From Ignavibacteria bacterium (GTDB taxonomy: Bacteria > Bacteroidota > Ignavibacteria > Kapaibacteriales > UBA961), in contig VGWD01000024.1 of assembly GCA_016873735.1 (NCBI GenBank), positions 1-33,615 of the forward strand: a stretch of DNA of 33,615 nt, written 5' to 3'. Of the stretch, positions 17,007 through 25,274 are shown piece after piece; within the stretch, counting starts at the first letter, position 1; each line of letters starts with the position of its first letter. The notes under the pieces are model-generated. The model was given only the letters and a program-made list of their open reading frames with translations. It was not told where the DNA came from and made no database searches. The position numbers and the translations under genes were made by a program.

Positions 17007-17030
17007 AGGAATTCCTGCCTGATTTCAGGC
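17007..17030 (-). repeat. Two abutting palindromes in the mreB leader
   Basis: AGGAATTCCT (17007-17016, perfect) is followed without a gap by GCCTG-ATTT-CAGGC (17017-17030, perfect stem of five with a four-base loop). They lie between the predicted transcription start and the mreB ATG. They could form RNA hairpins or a protein site. Confidence 0.6.
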
Positions 17031-17054
17031 CTTGGGCAATTCAAAGCAGGACTG

Positions 17055-17086
17055 CAAAAATAATAATCTATGGACACAAAACCAAT
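17055..17086 (-). promoter_or_regulatory. FCB-type promoter for mreB
   Basis: On the minus strand ATTG (17083-17086), a 20-base spacer and TATTTTTG (17055-17062), followed by CAGTCC. The expected transcription start is near 17048, giving a ~63-base leader to the ATG at 16985. Confidence 0.65.
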
Positions 17087-17156
17087 CTCGGAAGCAAGTT
17101 TCCGAAATGTTCACATTATTCTAAGTTTATGATTACAAATATCTTGCAAACATGCA

Positions 17157-18446
17157 CTATTCGGCTTTCCGAAGCTGTTCGGCTTCCTGAACACTTTGGG
17201 TTTTTTGCTCAAAATGGGGCTCTTTTCCGGATTCAACCACTTCTTTCCCAATTATGCAGTGATTGATGTCTTTCCGATCAGGCACTTCAAACATGATGGG
17301 AAGCATGATCTCTTCAACAATGGCTCTCAAACCTCTTGCTCCTGTTTTGCGAATCTTGGCTTTTTCCACGATGGCCAATAAGGCATCAGGGGTGAATTCC
17401 AATCCGCATTGTTCCATGGAGAACAACTTTTGATACTGCTTGATGAGCGCATTTTTGGGCTTTGTCAATACCTCGAGCATCGCCTCATCGGAAAGCGGTT
17501 CCAATGGAGCGATGACAGGCAATCTTCCGACCAATTCGGGAATAAATCCAAACTTGATGAAGTCCTCCGGTTCAACCCTTGAAAGCAAAGCATGAGATTC
17601 TTCTACATTTTCTTGCAGGCTTGAGCTAAACCCAATGGTCTTTGCATTGATTCTGCGAGCAATTGTTTTTTCGACGCCATCAAATGCTCCGCCGCAAATA
17701 AACAGTATGTTCTTTGTATTGACATAGACCAAAGATTGCTCAGGATGTTTTCTACCACCACGTGGTGGAACACCGGCCACGGTACCTTCCAAAAGTTTGA
17801 GTAATGCCTGCTGCACACCTTCGCCGGATACGTCTCGTGTAATGCTTTGAGAATCGGAACGGCGGGCAATTTTATCTATCTCATCGATATAAATTATTCC
17901 ACGTTCAGCCCTCTCCACATCATAGTCTGCATTTTGAAGCAGGTGAACCAGAATTGTTTCAACATCATCGCCCACATAACCGGACTCAGTTATTGTGGTG
18001 GCATCTGCAACAGCGAAAGGAACATCCAAAATGCGAGAAAGAGTTTTTGCGAGAAGAGTTTTACCGGTACCTGTGGGACCTGCAAGGAGAATATTGCTCT
18101 TTTCGATTTCCACTTCATCTTGTGAAGGGAGCGCATGGGAGGCAATCCTTTTATAGTGATTGTACACCGCAACGCTCAATATTCGTTTTGCATTATCCTG
18201 CCCGATCACATAATCATCCAATTTGGATTTGATTTGCGATGGCTTCAACAATGCTGATTTTTGAAGCTGTTGTTTATGAGATTTCGTGGAAGGTGCAACA
18301 TGTTGATTCAATACATCCATGGATGTATGAATGCAGCGATCGCAGATGTATACTTCATGTCCTGCAATGAGGTTCTGAACATCTTCTGCGAAACGACCAC
18401 AGAATGAACAGCGAATGGAATCTTTATCGTGTATACCTGAACTCAT
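17157..18446 (-). CDS. clpX: ClpX, ATP-dependent unfoldase subunit of ClpXP
   Basis: 429 residues. The N-terminal zinc-binding domain has Cys13, Cys16, Cys35 and Cys38. The AAA+ module has Walker A GPTGTGKT (residues 123-130), the pore loop SGYVGDD, Walker [12 protein letters not shown], the RKH loop (GGRKHPEQ) and the TIGFSS loop that docks on ClpP. All elements needed for substrate unfolding and delivery to ClpP are present. It lies downstream of clpP, but a terminator-like hairpin stands 25 bases before its ATG, so its level may be set separately from clpP. Confidence 0.98.
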   Translation of the reverse strand: MSSGIHDKDSIRCSFCGRFAEDVQNLIAGHEVYICDRCIHTSMDVLNQHVAPSTKSHKQQLQKSALLKPSQIKSKLDDYVIGQDNAKRILSVAVYNHYKRIASHALPSQDEVEIEKSNILLAGPTGTGKTLLAKTLSRILDVPFAVADATTITESGYVGDDVETILVHLLQNADYDVERAERGIIYIDEIDKIARRSDSQSITRDVSGEGVQQALLKLLEGTVAGVPPRGGRKHPEQSLVYVNTKNILFICGGAFDGVEKTIARRINAKTIGFSSSLQENVEESHALLSRVEPEDFIKFGFIPELVGRLPVIAPLEPLSDEAMLEVLTKPKNALIKQYQKLFSMEQCGLEFTPDALLAIVEKAKIRKTGARGLRAIVEEIMLPIMFEVPDRKDINHCIIGKEVVESGKEPHFEQKTQSVQEAEQLRKAE

Positions 18447-18470
18447 TGATTATGACTGTCACGTTACGAG

Positions 18471-18503
18471 AAAAAAATGGCGGGACGAAGCGATCGACCC
18501 GCC
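18471..18503 (-). terminator. Terminator-like hairpin between clpP and clpX
   Basis: GGCGGG pairs with CCCGCC, with an inner CGA/TCG pair across one mismatch, followed on the minus strand by A and seven T. It looks like a true Rho-independent terminator inside the clpP-clpX gap. It may act as a partial terminator or attenuator. Confidence 0.85.
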
Positions 18504-18523
18504 TTCAATGCATGTTACGGGAA

Positions 18524-19132
18524 TTATGATTTATTCCCTTCATTTGGACGACGATCAAGGATTTTGTCGATGATACCATAATCCGCTGCCTGTTGGGCGC
18601 TCATATAATTATCTCGATCCGCATCTTTGAGAATTGTATTTGTATCTTTTCCTGTATGCTTGCTGATGATTGCATAGAGCATTTCACGAATGCGAAGCAT
18701 TTCTTTGGTGTAGATTTCAATGTCTGTCGCTTGACCTTGCGTACCACCCAATGGCTGATGCATCATGATGCGAGAATTGGGAAGCGCAAAACGTTTGCCT
18801 GCAGTCCCTGCACACAATAACACCTGCGCCATTGATGCTGCCATACCTACGCAAATCGTGCTGATGTCGGGTCTTACAAATTGCATGGTATCATAAATGG
18901 CCATGCCTGCGGTTACGCTTCCACCCGGTGAATTGATATAGATATTGATATCTTTTGTAGGATCTTCGCTTTCCAAAAACAAAAGCTGTGCCACTGTCAA
19001 ACTTGCAACATGATCATCAATCGGTGTTCCGATAAAAATGATTCTGTCCTTCAAAAGGCGAGAATAAATATCATAGGCCCTTTCGCCTCTGCTTGTTTGT
19101 TCCACAACCATGGGAACGAGTTGATTCATCAT
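18524..19132 (-). CDS. clpP: ClpP, ATP-dependent Clp protease proteolytic subunit
   Basis: 202 residues, family length. A catalytic triad is visible: Ser100 (GMAASMAQ), His125 (MMHQPLGG) and Asp174 (DRDNYMS). The oxyanion-loop [18 protein letters not shown] and the handle region are normal. Two ATGs stand side by side (19132 and 19129); AGGAG is seven bases before the first. It forms the tetradecameric barrel that works with ClpX. It follows tig by 20 bases. Confidence 0.98.
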   Translation of the reverse strand: MMNQLVPMVVEQTSRGERAYDIYSRLLKDRIIFIGTPIDDHVASLTVAQLLFLESEDPTKDINIYINSPGGSVTAGMAIYDTMQFVRPDISTICVGMAASMAQVLLCAGTAGKRFALPNSRIMMHQPLGGTQGQATDIEIYTKEMLRIREMLYAIISKHTGKDTNTILKDADRDNYMSAQQAADYGIIDKILDRRPNEGNKS

Positions 19133-19152
19133 ATAGATGCTCCTGGTGGTGA

Positions 19153-20631
19153 TTATTCACCGGCAGATTTTGATTTAGTTGATTTCTTCTTTGGCTTTTC
19201 TTCTGCATCATCAGATTGTTTGGTCTTGCTTGAAGCTTTTGCTTCTTTGGACTTTCCTGTCTTTGGCTTTGCAGTCTTGCTCGTTGATTTTGCCGGCTTT
19301 GCCTTTGACGAAGAAGTCGCCTCTGCAGTGTCTTGCATCTGCTGAACCATGGCTTCCATGTCCTTTTCCGCGAAATAAGCTTCAGGATCAACTTCGGTTA
19401 TTGTAGCCAAAGAGAGAATCTTCTCCATGACTTTTCCTGCAAGGATTGACCCCAAAAATCCATTGTCTTTCATCAATTGCGTGAGAATTTGATTATCTGT
19501 CATGCTGGTTTGTGAACGATAGTGCTGCACATAAGGAATCAAATCCTGCTCTTCGAGAGTAATGCCTTCTTTCTCAATGATTCTTTCACGTATCAATTCC
19601 CAGCGAGCCGTTTGCTCTGCATAGGGTTTGAACATGCCCTCAAGATCTGATAATTTCATGTCCGCAGCTGCAGGCCCTTGCTGTTTTTTGAAATTATCGA
19701 ACATGCCATGCATCACTTCATGCACAATCTGTTCAGGTACTTGAAAATCATGCTTTGATGTCATGATATCAACAACTTGAATTTCCATTTCTTTTTTGGC
19801 TTCATCATCAAGCATGCGATTATTATAATCACGAACACTTTGCTCCAAATCTTCGATTGTATTGAGTGTGCCACGTGAATACTTTCTGACGAATTCTTCA
19901 TCCAAGATTGCGGGTACGATTTTTTCAGCGGAAAGAATAGTTACTTCGAAACGATCCGGATTTTCATCACCTTCGGTTTTATCCATGTATGTGACAATGT
20001 CGCCAACTTTTTTCCCAATCAAAGCATCTCGTAAAAAGCCGTCCAAGTCTGGATGTTCAAGAAAGATTGTGTTTTCTTGTGGTTCCAATCCTTCCAATGG
20101 CTCTCCTGTTTCATCATCAACTTTTGTGAAACGAATGGTCACATTGTATTTTGCATCCTCAATGTTCTCAGCTGCTTCACTTGATGCTGCCTTCAACAAT
20201 ATCTCATCGATGATTTTTTGAACGTCTTCATCACTTACTTTGCTGACGGGCTTCTTCAATTCCAAACCGTCATAGGATGCTACTTCAAATTCAGGAATGA
20301 TGCCAAAGCGAATGACATATGTCATCGAGGCGTCTTCACTAGGTTTGAGATCGCGTAATTCAGGTTGGCCAACAACTTTCACATTATTGTTGCGAGTATA
20401 ACTTCTGAACTCAACATCAGCAATGTCCATGATGCTTTCTTGTTCGATTTGTCTTCCAAATCTCTGCTTGATGATTGACAAAGGAACCTTGCCCTTCCTA
20501 AAACCCTTGATTTCAATGGTTGGCTGTGCTTTGATATAAGCACGCTCAAAATGAGGAACAAAATCCTCTTTCGTCAATGTAAAACTGACTTCTTGTGTGC
20601 AATCATCAATTGATATTACGGTGATTTCCAA
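19153..20631 (-). CDS. tig: Trigger factor, ribosome-bound chaperone and prolyl isomerase
   Basis: About 492 residues from a TTG at 20631. The ribosome-binding domain carries the signature [17 protein letters not shown]. The PPIase-like and C-terminal helical arm domains follow. The last ~60 residues are an unusual Lys/Ser/Ala-rich tail (e.g. [17 protein letters not shown]), not part of the standard 430-450-residue protein. No ATG lies at a sensible place: the upstream frame runs into tRNA-Leu. The TTG at 20631 has AAGG eight bases before it and aligns with the E. coli N-terminus; a TTG at 20655 is the alternative. First protein gene of the tRNA-Leu-tig-clpP-clpX run. Confidence 0.93.
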   Translation of the reverse strand: MEITVISIDDCTQEVSFTLTKEDFVPHFERAYIKAQPTIEIKGFRKGKVPLSIIKQRFGRQIEQESIMDIADVEFRSYTRNNNVKVVGQPELRDLKPSEDASMTYVIRFGIIPEFEVASYDGLELKKPVSKVSDEDVQKIIDEILLKAASSEAAENIEDAKYNVTIRFTKVDDETGEPLEGLEPQENTIFLEHPDLDGFLRDALIGKKVGDIVTYMDKTEGDENPDRFEVTILSAEKIVPAILDEEFVRKYSRGTLNTIEDLEQSVRDYNNRMLDDEAKKEMEIQVVDIMTSKHDFQVPEQIVHEVMHGMFDNFKKQQGPAAADMKLSDLEGMFKPYAEQTARWELIRERIIEKEGITLEEQDLIPYVQHYRSQTSMTDNQILTQLMKDNGFLGSILAGKVMEKILSLATITEVDPEAYFAEKDMEAMVQQMQDTAEATSSSKAKPAKSTSKTAKPKTGKSKEAKASSKTKQSDDAEEKPKKKSTKSKSAGE

Positions 20632-20682
20632 AGGAGTGACCTTGATAACTCTCAAAATTCCGGTGCTACCGGTGATGTATTG

Positions 20683-20764
20683 TGCGGATGGGGAGGGTCG
20701 AACTCCCACGGGTTGCCCCACCAGATCCTAAGTCTGGCGCGTATGCCAATTTCGCCACATCCGC
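20683..20764 (-). tRNA. tRNA-Leu (anticodon UAG)
   Basis: Class II tRNA of 82 bases. The acceptor stem GCGGATG/CATCCGC is perfect. The anticodon stem CCAGA/TCTGG encloses loop CTTAGGA with anticodon TAG, reading CUN leucine codons. A long variable arm (GGG...CCC) follows, and the T arm GGGAG/CTCCC carries TTCGACC. The CCA end is not encoded. It is transcribed in front of tig, a tRNA-Leu-tig order also known in other bacteria, and so must be cut from a longer transcript. Confidence 0.96.
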
Positions 20765-20788
20765 ATGTATCAACTATGGACAAGAGCG

Positions 20789-20820
20789 CAAAAATACAAT
20801 GTTTTCAGCGGTTTATGAAA
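20789..20820 (-). promoter_or_regulatory. FCB-type promoter for tRNA-Leu-tig-clpP
   Basis: On the minus strand TTTC (20817-20820), a 20-base spacer and TATTTTTG (20789-20796). The -7 box lies 24 bases before the mature tRNA 5' end. The -33 box deviates from TTTG, but the spacing equals that of the mreB and bS21-unit promoters. Confidence 0.6.
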
Positions 20821-20848
20821 TAATTGTTAACTTGACATGCTCAATGCC

Positions 20849-20862
20849 GGATTGATCAATCC
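20849..20862. promoter_or_regulatory. 14-bp perfect palindrome upstream of hpnE, candidate operator
   Basis: GGATTGATCAATCC reads the same on both strands. It lies 34 bases before the hpnE ATG, in the divergent region shared with tRNA-Leu. A dimeric regulator could bind here; no regulator gene is next to it. Confidence 0.5.
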
Positions 20863-20896
20863 TTATCATTTATGACTATTCTCCACCGATTACGCC

Positions 20897-22228
20897 ATGA
20901 ACTCGCAAAATTCAAAGTATGATGTTATAGTTCTAGGTGCCGGCGTGGCGGGTTTATCGGCAGCGATTCATGCTGTTCGCAGAGGGCTAAAACCACTGGT
21001 GATAGAATCGACCGCATATATAGGTGGCAGGGCTCGATCATTCACGGATAGAGTTTCGGGGGATATCATAGACAATGGTCAACATGTCATGATGGGGTGT
21101 TATGCATCATTCTTCGACTTATTGACTACGCTTGGTAGTATGGGAAAGATCAAAAAGCAGGATGTACTCACGATTCCATTTCATTTTCCGGATGGAAGCA
21201 ATGATCTCTTGCATGCCAAGGGCATTGGGAATATGCACGGGCCGCTCGGCATGGCTCTTGGATTATTGAGACTTTCATTTCTGATAGGCAAAGACAAAAG
21301 AAATCTTCTTCTTTTTGCCATTCGTGTGAAATTGGGTCTTTGCAAACCCGGTTCGATGACGGCAATGGAATTATTATTGTCAGAATCGCAATCTCAATCC
21401 GTGATTGAAAAAGTTTGGGTGCCGGTGATTCTTGCTACGATGAATGGGAAGCCGGAAGAAGTGTCCGCCAAGATATTCATCACAGTATTGAATCGTGCTT
21501 TTTTTGGACCTGGTGATTCATCTTCTTTATATATCCCGCAATGTGGATTATCTGAATTATTCGAACCATTTCAATCGTGGATTGAACAACAAGGTGGTGC
21601 AATTATTCAAAGCAATGGAGTTCGTCACATTGAGATTACAGATGAAGTTGTGCGGGGTGTAAGACTCTTGGATGATACATTCATTGAGTGTCCAAATGTG
21701 ATCTCTGCAATTCCTCCACATGCCCTCTTGCATATTTTGCCCGAATCCGTAAAGCACCATAATCACTTTTCATCGCTCGATCGTATTCGCTATTCTCCAA
21801 TCATATCTTTGTATCTCTGGTTCGACAAAGCATTTCCCGGCATTGATCTTGCTGCAATTATGGAATCTTCAACACAATGGATTTTTCGGAAGTCAACAAT
21901 AATGGAACATGGTGAATCATTGCTTGCATTGACAATTAGTGCAGGTGATGAAATCGTGAACATGTCAACCGAAGACATTGCACAAACATGCGCGAAAGAA
22001 GTCCGCAAGTGTTTCCCTGAAATGTTTGATGCACGATTGATACATTGGAAAGTGATAAAAGAAAAAATGGCAACGGTATTGATTGATCCGGAAACGGAAG
22101 AAGCAAGGCCGGATCAATTAACTCCTGTGAAGGGATTCTATTTGGCAGGAGATTGGACAAATACGGGATTACCTGCTACATTGGAGGGTGCAGCATGTAG
22201 TGGTGGCATAGCTGCATCGTTGATCTAA
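20897..22228 (+). CDS. hpnE: Hydroxysqualene dehydroxylase HpnE (squalene-associated FAD-dependent desaturase)
   Basis: 443 residues. The N-terminal FAD-binding motif VIVLGAGVAGLSAAIHA is followed by GGRARSF and DNGQHVMMGCY, which is the HpnE signature. The C-terminal FAD motif is GFYLAGDWTNTGLPATLEGA. HpnE reduces hydroxysqualene to squalene in the HpnC-HpnD-HpnE route used for hopanoids or carotenoid-like lipids. HpnC and HpnD, usually next to it, are not in this window. Related phytoene desaturases are the main alternative, but the DNGQH box favours HpnE. Its end overlaps the convergent permease gene by four bases. Confidence 0.88.
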   Translation: MNSQNSKYDVIVLGAGVAGLSAAIHAVRRGLKPLVIESTAYIGGRARSFTDRVSGDIIDNGQHVMMGCYASFFDLLTTLGSMGKIKKQDVLTIPFHFPDGSNDLLHAKGIGNMHGPLGMALGLLRLSFLIGKDKRNLLLFAIRVKLGLCKPGSMTAMELLLSESQSQSVIEKVWVPVILATMNGKPEEVSAKIFITVLNRAFFGPGDSSSLYIPQCGLSELFEPFQSWIEQQGGAIIQSNGVRHIEITDEVVRGVRLLDDTFIECPNVISAIPPHALLHILPESVKHHNHFSSLDRIRYSPIISLYLWFDKAFPGIDLAAIMESSTQWIFRKSTIMEHGESLLALTISAGDEIVNMSTEDIAQTCAKEVRKCFPEMFDARLIHWKVIKEKMATVLIDPETEEARPDQLTPVKGFYLAGDWTNTGLPATLEGAACSGGIAASLI

Positions 22229-23022
22229 CCTCCATAAGCTCCGAAAGATCGTATTCCCAAATTCCAGATGGCTTTTGTCATTCCCCACATCAACACACAC
22301 CAAGCGATGCATAATGCAAGATGTTGCAATGCATGATCCATGGTTAATTGTCCAACCGAAAAGGCGGCAGGAACATAACCAAAGTATTGAAAGGGTAATA
22401 TTGAAGATATGGATTGCAGCCAGGAGGGTAAAACGTCAAGAGGAACAAGTGAACCCGAAAGAAACCACATGCTTATATCAAAAATCACATGGAATGTCCA
22501 TGTTTCTTCAAACCAAAATGCCAGATATGAAATTGACATCGATATGAAAAACTTGATTGTCATGGCCAAGATGACGAGCAATACGGATAATGCGCAACCT
22601 TTAAGTGAAATGGGAGATGAAGCAAACAATGGGATGAAAGGAATGAGTATGCAAGTGGAGAAAATAACCCCTATTCGATCTGATGCCGCAAGCGCACCCG
22701 AAAATCCAAGATGAGATATAGGCTTTATCAAATATTTATTGAGATCCCCATTCCTGATCTCTTCTGATACATTTTTTTCAATCCGTCCTGAACGAATGAT
22801 TACTCCATACAGTGAAGCAAATATCACATACAAAAACATCAAATCAGGTGTATATGAACCTATGTTTTGCTGTGCTCTTCCGGAGAATACGGAATTCCAT
22901 AAGAAGTATTGAACGATGATGAGAATCACCAAAGACAAAAAACTATTGCTGAAATAATCCATGCGATATTCAAGCAATGAGGAAAGACCACTTCGAAAGG
23001 TTGCAAGATATGTGCGCATCAT
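22225..23022 (-). CDS. ABC-2 type transporter permease (DUF990-like)
   Basis: 265 residues with about six membrane segments. The start (TYLATFRSGLSSLLEYRMDY) and the end (IWNLGIRSFGAYGG) match the DUF990/ABC-2 permease group, whose members end in a G-[LI]-R-x-[YF]-x-x-x-G pattern. In known cases two such permeases pair with one ATPase gene alongside. Here neither partner lies next to it, so it may work with proteins encoded elsewhere. Its start overlaps the SDR stop by four bases (ATGA), indicating coupled translation at the end of the ctpA run. Confidence 0.85.
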   Translation of the reverse strand: MMRTYLATFRSGLSSLLEYRMDYFSNSFLSLVILIIVQYFLWNSVFSGRAQQNIGSYTPDLMFLYVIFASLYGVIIRSGRIEKNVSEEIRNGDLNKYLIKPISHLGFSGALAASDRIGVIFSTCILIPFIPLFASSPISLKGCALSVLLVILAMTIKFFISMSISYLAFWFEETWTFHVIFDISMWFLSGSLVPLDVLPSWLQSISSILPFQYFGYVPAAFSVGQLTMDHALQHLALCIAWCVLMWGMTKAIWNLGIRSFGAYGG

Positions 23023-23801
23023 AGAGCTCGAGTTCGCCCACCATCCACAAGCATAGTAATGCCTGTGATATACGATGCTTGTTCAGATGCAAGAAACACT
23101 GCCGCTGAAGCAATCTCTTCCGGCTCGCCCAAACGTTTCATTGGTACCTCTTGGGCCATGGCATTGGTAATAGCTTCCAATGATTCTTGTTGATCTTGCG
23201 CTTTCTTTTCGATCAATGCTGATAATCTTCCTGTTTTGGTTGCACCGGGAAGGATGCTGTTTACGGTAATACCAAATTGAGCGACTTCATTGGATAATGT
23301 TTTTGACCAAGCAGCTGTTGCGCTACGAATGGTGTTTGAAACGCCAAGACCATCCAGAGGTTGTCTAACAGATGTAGAAATGATGGAGATGATTCTGCCA
23401 TATCCTCGTTGTTTCATCGTTGGAATACAATGCTGGGCAATGATATGGGATGACATAAGCAATCTGTCAAATGCCACATGAAACTCATCGATTGTGGAAT
23501 GCTCAATAGAACCTGATGGAGGTCCGCCGGAATTATTGATGACAATATCTATGGCGCTAATCTCAAGTTTTTGCAATGCAGACTTAACATCTTCCGGATG
23601 TGAGAAATCAGCAATAAGCGTGCGATGTTGTTGACCATCTGATGAGGGAAGTGAATCAATCACAGCACGCAATTTTTCTTCATTCCTTGCAAAGCCAATG
23701 ATGGAACAGCCGGCATCGGCCAGAATGGTGGCTATGGCCAAACCTATGCCTTGCGTACAACCACAAACGAGTGCGGTTTTATTGTCGAAACGAATATTCA
23801 T
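23019..23801 (-). CDS. Short-chain dehydrogenase/reductase lacking the YxxxK motif
   Basis: 260 residues with a Rossmann fold: nucleotide motif CGCTQGIGLAIA (TGxxxGxG type with Cys for Thr/Ser), NNSGGPPSG in place of the usual NNAG, and a C-terminal ITGITMLVDGG typical of FabG-like enzymes. The catalytic Tyr-x3-Lys is replaced by Ser155-NTI-Arg159, while a Ser cluster at 142-144 is kept. A subgroup of SDRs with NSGGPP and SNxxR shows the same change, so this may be a natural subfamily rather than decay. Substrate unknown. AGGAT lies nine bases before the ATG. Confidence 0.88.
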   Translation of the reverse strand: MNIRFDNKTALVCGCTQGIGLAIATILADAGCSIIGFARNEEKLRAVIDSLPSSDGQQHRTLIADFSHPEDVKSALQKLEISAIDIVINNSGGPPSGSIEHSTIDEFHVAFDRLLMSSHIIAQHCIPTMKQRGYGRIISIISTSVRQPLDGLGVSNTIRSATAAWSKTLSNEVAQFGITVNSILPGATKTGRLSALIEKKAQDQQESLEAITNAMAQEVPMKRLGEPEEIASAAVFLASEQASYITGITMLVDGGRTRAL

Positions 23802-23813
23802 GAAATTATCCTG

Positions 23814-25271
23814 TCATTTTGCAAGTACAATGAATTGCGTTCTTCTATTGAGAGCACGATTGCGTTCGGTATCATTCGGTGCAACCGGTTGAGACATGCC
23901 GAATCCTCTTCCTCTCAATCGCTTTTCCTCAATTCCTCTTTTTACCAATTCCTGCATAACCGATTTGGATCGTGCATCGGAAAGTTTGAGATTAAATTCT
24001 TCTCCACCGATATTATCGGTATGTCCCTGAATCTCCAATCTCAATTTTGGATACCGTTCCATGAGTTCGGCAAGTTCATCAATGCGAATCATCGATTCTT
24101 GGCGAACAATGGAAGAATTGAAATCGAAGTGTATGGGATACTTAAAACCATCGGCAACATCAAATCCGGGTCCGAGAGGGGCGGTGTCATATTCACCTTC
24201 GCAATGAACTGAATCGGAAGAGAAATCAAGGCCCATGAGTACTTTGTGAATTCCATAATACTCAGGGGCTTTATAGGTGATTTTATAAAAATTTCGAAGA
24301 CTTCTGTAAATATCCAGGAATACGGCAATCAATTCTTCTTTTGTTTTCGCTCGATAATATTTACCACCGGTATATTGCGCAATCTGCCGCATGATTTCAT
24401 CATTGGGATAACCAAAACCGACAGTGAAGATATTGACACCTTTTGTCTTTGCGGTGTCGAGAATCATTTTCAATCGTGCTTGTGAATAATTGTCCTCACC
24501 ATCGGAAAAGACAACGATCACTTTAGGAACTGTGTCGGGAATTTCGGAAGTGAATGCCTCCATTGATTTCATGATTGCATCATATAAACCCGAATAATAC
24601 CCCTGACCTTCAAGAAATGTCGATTTGAATTTATTGACAATGATTTCCTTGTCCTTCCACATCGGAACTTTCAGTGTATAATCCTTCGAAAAGGTGGAAA
24701 TCCCAATTCTGTCTTGTGGCTGTTTCATGTTTACGAACAATTCGGTACCCATTGAAATGGCATCCATCACCCCGGACATTGAACCGCTGAAATCAACGCT
24801 GAGCATGATTGCATAGGGAATGGAATCAGCATCGCCAAATTCACGGACTTTGAAATTGTCTATCCCAACTGTAGAACGACCAAGTTTTTCTTTCAACAAA
24901 TACCAATACTTTTGATCTTCGCGATAGGGCGGTGCAATATGTGTGATATAGTGTCCGGTAGTGTCATATACTTTGGCGAATAATCGAATCTGTTCAGGAT
25001 AAGAATTGGTTTCGATTCTGGTTATTTCCATCTGTATGTCGGAGGGCTTTGCGCTGTCGATATGCTTAGTTGATGTAAGCAGAAATTGGCGCTTCATCGA
25101 ATCAGTGACATCGCTTTGTAATTCGAGTGAAGAAAGCATTGCTGCTCTTCGAGATGTTCCGCAGGATGAAAGCAGCATCATGCCATAAAGCAATAGCAAT
25201 AGAAAGGAAAAGGCAGATTGTTGTTTCAACACTGCCTTTTTTTTATGTGTATGTGAAGATGAATCCTTCAT
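23814..25271 (-). CDS. Lipoprotein with von Willebrand A domain and C-terminal OmpA domain
   Basis: 485 residues. A lipoprotein signal ends at LLSSC (Cys37). A VWA domain follows with metal site DFSGS (Asp160, Ser162, Ser164) and VVFSDGEDNYSQ further on. The C-terminal ~110 residues are an OmpA domain (IQGHTDNIGGEEFN, then DARSKSVMQELVKRG), expected to bind peptidoglycan. So the protein should be lipid-anchored, bridge to the wall and display a metal-dependent binding domain. It starts three bases after the DUF3108 gene stop. The signal-peptide coding region contains a strong hairpin (25208-25244). Confidence 0.92.
   Translation of the reverse strand: MKDSSSHTHKKKAVLKQQSAFSFLLLLLYGMMLLSSCGTSRRAAMLSSLELQSDVTDSMKRQFLLTSTKHIDSAKPSDIQMEITRIETNSYPEQIRLFAKVYDTTGHYITHIAPPYREDQKYWYLLKEKLGRSTVGIDNFKVREFGDADSIPYAIMLSVDFSGSMSGVMDAISMGTELFVNMKQPQDRIGISTFSKDYTLKVPMWKDKEIIVNKFKSTFLEGQGYYSGLYDAIMKSMEAFTSEIPDTVPKVIVVFSDGEDNYSQARLKMILDTAKTKGVNIFTVGFGYPNDEIMRQIAQYTGGKYYRAKTKEELIAVFLDIYRSLRNFYKITYKAPEYYGIHKVLMGLDFSSDSVHCEGEYDTAPLGPGFDVADGFKYPIHFDFNSSIVRQESMIRIDELAELMERYPKLRLEIQGHTDNIGGEEFNLKLSDARSKSVMQELVKRGIEEKRLRGRGFGMSQPVAPNDTERNRALNRRTQFIVLAK
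25208..25244. repeat. Terminator-like hairpin inside the start of the VWA-OmpA gene
   Basis: AAAAGGCAG pairs with CTGCCTTTT and TGTT with AACA around a five-base loop. On the plus strand it is followed by eight T, on the minus strand by TTTTCCTTTC after the stem. It covers codons ~10-22 of the VWA gene. It could be a bidirectional terminator or mRNA structure, or simply Lys/Gln codons. Confidence 0.6.
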
Positions 25272-25274
25272 GCA

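Noticed and set aside
20632-20721. Extension of the tig frame into tRNA-Leu
   Set aside because: The extra codons read through the tRNA 3' half. Family alignment begins at about 20631.
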